Assembly (NCBI GenBank): GCA_902470915.1
Contig: CABRIB010000041.1
Span: 1 to 17,224 of the forward strand
Length of the DNA stretch: 17,224 bases
Direction: 5' to 3'
Origin: an uncultured Collinsella sp.
GTDB lineage: Bacteria; Actinomycetota; Coriobacteriia; Coriobacteriales; Coriobacteriaceae
The notes under the pieces were generated by a model, which was not told the DNA's origin, did not search any database, and saw only the letters and a list, made by a program, of their open reading frames with translations. Below are positions 14,812-17,224 of this stretch, piece after piece. A program made the translations under genes and the position numbers. Positions within the stretch are counted from its first letter, which is position 1. Each line of letters opens with the position of its first letter.

Positions 14812-16110
14812 CTACTTGCGCAGCGGTTTGGGCAGCGGAATGCCTGCCGCAATGACGGCGGCGATGATCATGCAGACGATACCCTTGAGCGGGAAGCACA
14901 TGAGCAGCAGGCCCACGACCATGACGGGCTGACGCATGACGGCGCCCATCGTCGAGGCGGTGCAGACGGCGACGCAAAAGACCGGATCTGCGCCGGTGAG
15001 GATGGCAAGGCCATAGCCCAGGCTCACACCCGAGAAGATAACCGGGAAGAAGTGGCCGCCGCGCCAACCAAGGTTGATGAGGGCGGGCGTCAGCATGGCC
15101 TTAACAAGACCGGTCGCGATAAGCACGCCAGCGGGAATGGTCAGATAGGTTTCCATGAGCACATCGGCCTGGGTCTCGCCGGCAAACATGGTGTAGGGCA
15201 GGACCGTGCCACAGATGGCGAGCGCCAGGCCGGCCAGCATGGCCTTGACGACCGGGCGCTCCCCTATTGCATGGGACAGTGCCTCGCTTGCATGCTCAGA
15301 GACAAAGTACAGCCAACCGCATACGGTGCCGACCAACGCCAGCGGAATGAGCCAGACAAGTTCCAGGTTACCCACCTGGACGGCCTCGAACCTGGGCATG
15401 CCCATGCCGCCGCCCATAAGCTGGCCGAGCAGCAGATAGGTGCCCAGACCGCCGGCAATCGCGATGCCGTAGACCACGGTCTTTTGCGCCTTGGGCAGCT
15501 TGATGGTGATCTCATCGGACGCGGAGTCCTCGCCAGCGCCCTGGCCGTCGGCGCTACCGGCGAGCGGCGCCACAAAGCCAAACACGGGCGCGGTAAAGAG
15601 CGCCGTCAGGGCAGCCTGGGTGCCCAGCAGCGTGAGCTCCCTAAACTCGGCGCCAAAGCGACGCATGCGGTCGCCGACCCAGCTGCACAGACCCGCGATA
15701 ACTCCGGTCAGGCCGGCCTCCGGTCCAATACTTCCGCCAAACAGCAGCGGCAGCAATGCCGCAAGCGAAAGCTTGCCGAGGTTGTCGTACGGGTAGCGAC
15801 CGTCTTGTTTAACCTTGGCCATCACCTGGTTGAGGTCATCGGTCTTGGTGCCCGTAATCTTTTCGTACAGACCGATCAGCAGGCCGCCCAGCAAGCAGAC
15901 AAAAAACGGGTACGGCAGAAAACCGAACGGGCCGCTCGCGAGCTCAGGCGAAGCGACGCCCAGCGCGTGCGGAATCTCGGTCCATAGATAGTCGACACCG
16001 TGCTCCATCGCAAAAAAGAACAGCCAGACCGCGGCGCCTGCGAACGCACCGGTCACGGCAACGCTAACTAAAAACAGCGCACGGTTTTTGGGTTTTGCAA
16101 GACTATCCAT
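14812..16110 (-). CDS. ClC-family chloride channel/transporter, YfeO-like
   Basis: This 432-residue polytopic protein of the voltage-gated chloride channel family has about ten spans or more. Selectivity landmarks are GGSIGPEAG (125-133, cf. YfeO GGVSLGPEHP) and GWRGGHFFPVIFSGVSLG (348-365, matching G-x-RGG-x-x-FP). The canonical GREGP gating glutamate position holds isoleucine (GSIGP), while a glutamate follows the proline (E131), as in YfeO-type members rather than E. coli ClcA. A hydrophilic insertion of about 27 residues (184-210, rich in Gly, Ser, Asp) separates the two halves. Whether it conducts chloride, exchanges it for protons or carries another anion such as fluoride is unknown. 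ATG 16110 has GGGAGG upstream, with -10-like TACAAT at 16150-16155 (minus). Confidence 0.88.
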   Translation of the reverse strand: MDSLAKPKNRALFLVSVAVTGAFAGAAVWLFFFAMEHGVDYLWTEIPHALGVASPELASGPFGFLPYPFFVCLLGGLLIGLYEKITGTKTDDLNQVMAKVKQDGRYPYDNLGKLSLAALLPLLFGGSIGPEAGLTGVIAGLCSWVGDRMRRFGAEFRELTLLGTQAALTALFTAPVFGFVAPLAGSADGQGAGEDSASDEITIKLPKAQKTVVYGIAIAGGLGTYLLLGQLMGGGMGMPRFEAVQVGNLELVWLIPLALVGTVCGWLYFVSEHASEALSHAIGERPVVKAMLAGLALAICGTVLPYTMFAGETQADVLMETYLTIPAGVLIATGLVKAMLTPALINLGWRGGHFFPVIFSGVSLGYGLAILTGADPVFCVAVCTASTMGAVMRQPVMVVGLLLMCFPLKGIVCMIIAAVIAAGIPLPKPLRK

Positions 16111-16149
16111 CGGGACCTCCCGTGGTCAAATTCGGCAAAGATACGTTTT

Positions 16150-16200
16150 ATTGTAGAGCGAGCGTTACCCGAACGAGCCAACCGTCTGCGCCGCAAACGG
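16150..16200 (-). promoter_or_regulatory. ClC upstream region: -10 box and hairpin
   Basis: On the minus strand TACAAT occupies 16150-16155, 40 bases before the ClC start. Further upstream 16182-16200 is a near-palindrome (CCGTCTGCG/CGCAAACGG, one T-G pair) able to form an 8-bp hairpin with a 3-base loop, without a good U-tract. It may be a weak terminator for the upstream LOG gene or an operator. The remaining bases of 16111-16235 show nothing else. Confidence 0.35.
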
Positions 16201-16235
16201 CACCATTGGGAGTCATAGTGGGGCAGGCTCAAGAC

Positions 16236-16769
16236 TTATCCGTTGATAATCGAGGCAATCTCGCGCAAATCGTCGGCAAAGTAGATGCCGTGCTGGCGCC
16301 TCGGGCTCGAAAGCCCTTTATCAATCATGTGCTCGAGCAACGCCTTAAGATCGTTGTAGTAGCCCCCAAGGTTGTACAGAATGCACGGCGCATCGAGATG
16401 CCCCAACGACACGGCGGACATGACCTCGGCAATCTCCTCGAGCGTACCCGTCCCACCGGGAAAGGCGATGAACGCGTCACCGAGCTCAATCATCTTGGCC
16501 TTGCGTTCGGCCATGTCACTCGTCACGATGAGGTCGTCGATACCGTCATGTTGAAACTCGGCCTCGATAAAAAAGCTCGGTTCAACACCCGTCACGTGTC
16601 CACCTGCCTCGAGTACGCTATCGGCGAGCGCACCCATCAGACCCGACTTGGACCCGCCGTATACCAACGCGTGTCCGTTAGCGCCAATCCAGTCGCCCAG
16701 CTCCTGCACCGCGGGCAGAAACGCCGGGTCATTGCCGACGCTGGCACCCAGGTATACCGTGATATTCAT
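16236..16769 (-). CDS. LOG family protein (nucleotide 5'-monophosphate phosphoribohydrolase)
   Basis: The 177-residue protein has the LOG/TIGR00730 Rossmann fold. LVYGGSKSGLMGALAD (35-50) is the phosphate-binding region, AERKAKM (87-93) contains the conserved R/K pair, and PGGTGTLEE (104-112) is the catalytic motif with E111/E112. Plant LOG enzymes cleave cytokinin riboside 5'-monophosphates to free cytokinin and ribose 5-phosphate. Bacterial members such as E. coli PpnN hydrolyse ordinary purine and pyrimidine monophosphates, and the physiological substrate here is unknown. GAGGGGG lies seven bases before the ATG. The K+ channel gene ends 36 bases upstream on the same strand, so the two are probably co-transcribed. 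Confidence 0.92.
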   Translation of the reverse strand: MNITVYLGASVGNDPAFLPAVQELGDWIGANGHALVYGGSKSGLMGALADSVLEAGGHVTGVEPSFFIEAEFQHDGIDDLIVTSDMAERKAKMIELGDAFIAFPGGTGTLEEIAEVMSAVSLGHLDAPCILYNLGGYYNDLKALLEHMIDKGLSSPRRQHGIYFADDLREIASIING

Positions 16770-16805
16770 ATTCAGTCCCCCTCGTCGTGACGCGCGGCGC
16801 CCGTT

Positions 16806-17176
16806 CTAGCGTTGGCGTCGGCGATATTCGCGCACACGGCGCGATAGGTCGGCAAGCTCGTCACGATCGAGCTCTTCCAAATGCTCCAGATCATCCATAA
16901 AGCGCGCCATGGTGTCCTTTTGGCGCATCTTGATGAGCGTGTTGCAGTAGTTCACCGCCACGCCCGTGAGCATGGCGATGTAGAAGATGCTGATGACGCT
17001 CAAAACGACGGTGATAGCGCGGGCAACCGGCGTCTCGGCCGGGATATCACCGAAGCCGATCGTCGATACGGTCTCAAAGCTAAACCAGAGGCCGTCGCCA
17101 AACGTAAGGGTCGTGGGCTCGGACAGCCAGACGGCCGTCGAGCACAGCAGATAGAAGACGAGAAACAGGCCCGTGA
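16806..17176 (-). CDS. Potassium channel pore-domain protein, 5'-truncated by contig end
   Basis: 122 C-terminal residues are visible; the N-terminus lies beyond the contig edge. A first hydrophobic span (LFLVFYLLCSTAVWL), a pore helix (DGLWFSFETVS), the selectivity filter TIGFGD (residues 38-43 of the fragment), and a second span (AITVVLSVISIFYIAMLTGVAV) make up the two-TM Ion_trans_2/KcsA-type module. A 40-residue charged cytoplasmic tail follows, ending REYRRRQR. The filter TIGFGD is a variant of TVGYGD that is common in prokaryotic channels. The visible module is the end of either a two-span or a six-span channel; the truncation prevents a choice. It is followed by the LOG gene after 36 bases. 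Confidence 0.88.
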
Positions 17177-17224
17177 CTGTCTCTTATACACATCTCCGAG
17201 CCCACGAGACGGACTCCTATCTCG
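17177..17224. other. Untrimmed Nextera adapter with i7 index (artifact)
   Basis: Bases 17177-17210 are the reverse complement of the Nextera read-2 adapter, beginning with the Tn5 mosaic end. Bases 17211-17218 are i7 index N705 (GGACTCCT), and 17219-17224 begin the P7 primer. It is the inverted copy of the adapter at 1-47, so the contig carries adapter at both ends. The last genomic base is about 17176. Confidence 0.97.

Noticed and set aside
14629..15987. A 452-codon open frame on the plus strand, antisense to the ClC gene
   Set aside because: It has no hydrophobic or domain pattern, is rich in His, Gln, Arg and Gly as expected of a high-G+C shadow frame, and overlaps the well-supported ClC gene on the other strand.

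Overview
The window is one assembled contig of roughly 60% G+C bacterial chromosome. Both ends are untrimmed Illumina/Nextera adapter (1-47 and 17177-17224), so genuine genomic sequence runs from 48 to 17176, and the gene at each end is cut by the contig boundary. High G+C, very strong AAGGAG-type ribosome binding sites, dense packing and the protein style suggest a gut actinobacterium of the Coriobacteriia, most like Collinsella. That placement rests on recall of the family and not on a search.

Layout, left to right. (1) 48-2009: a TetM/EF-G-like ribosomal-protection-type GTPase (minus, 3' end missing), an intergenic block with a long hairpin, and a GNAT acetyltransferase (minus). (2) 2084-3971: a 98-residue putative zinc-binding protein (plus), rsmJ (minus), a 47-residue single-span membrane protein just upstream of rsmJ (minus), and a 133-residue four-span membrane protein (plus). 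(3) 4010-8461: a bidirectional terminator, rlmA (minus) with palindromic intergenic elements on both sides, a MATE exporter (plus), a LysR regulator (minus), and a divergent EamA/DMT transporter (plus). (4) 8550-10888: ung (plus), a shared terminator, then a two-gene minus-strand unit made of a VUT-family transporter followed by a short-chain dehydrogenase. This unit has its own promoter and a structured leader. (5) 10895-14716: prfC (minus), and divergently a GntR/YtrA-type regulator, ABC ATPase and ABC permease operon (plus) with an inverted-repeat operator/promoter. (6) 14812-17176: a ClC-type channel/transporter of the YfeO-like kind, a LOG-family phosphoribohydrolase, and the C-terminal part of a K+ channel, all on the minus strand.

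Functionally this is mostly housekeeping and stress-related chromosome: ribosome-associated factors (TetM-like GTPase, RsmJ, RlmA, RF3), DNA repair (Ung), efflux and uptake (MATE, EamA, VUT, ABC, ClC, K+ channel) and local regulators (LysR, GntR). No phage, plasmid, insertion sequence, CRISPR array, tRNA or rRNA gene was seen. No gene-free gap exceeds about 255 bases. The largest gaps are 1264-1517, 3341-3569, 4910-5123 and 12509-12735; their contents are described in the features. I did not find a clearly new multi-gene system. The most interesting unexplained signals are a possible H-type pseudoknot leader before the VUT gene, the nested hairpins at 1403-1490, and the palindromic elements around rlmA.
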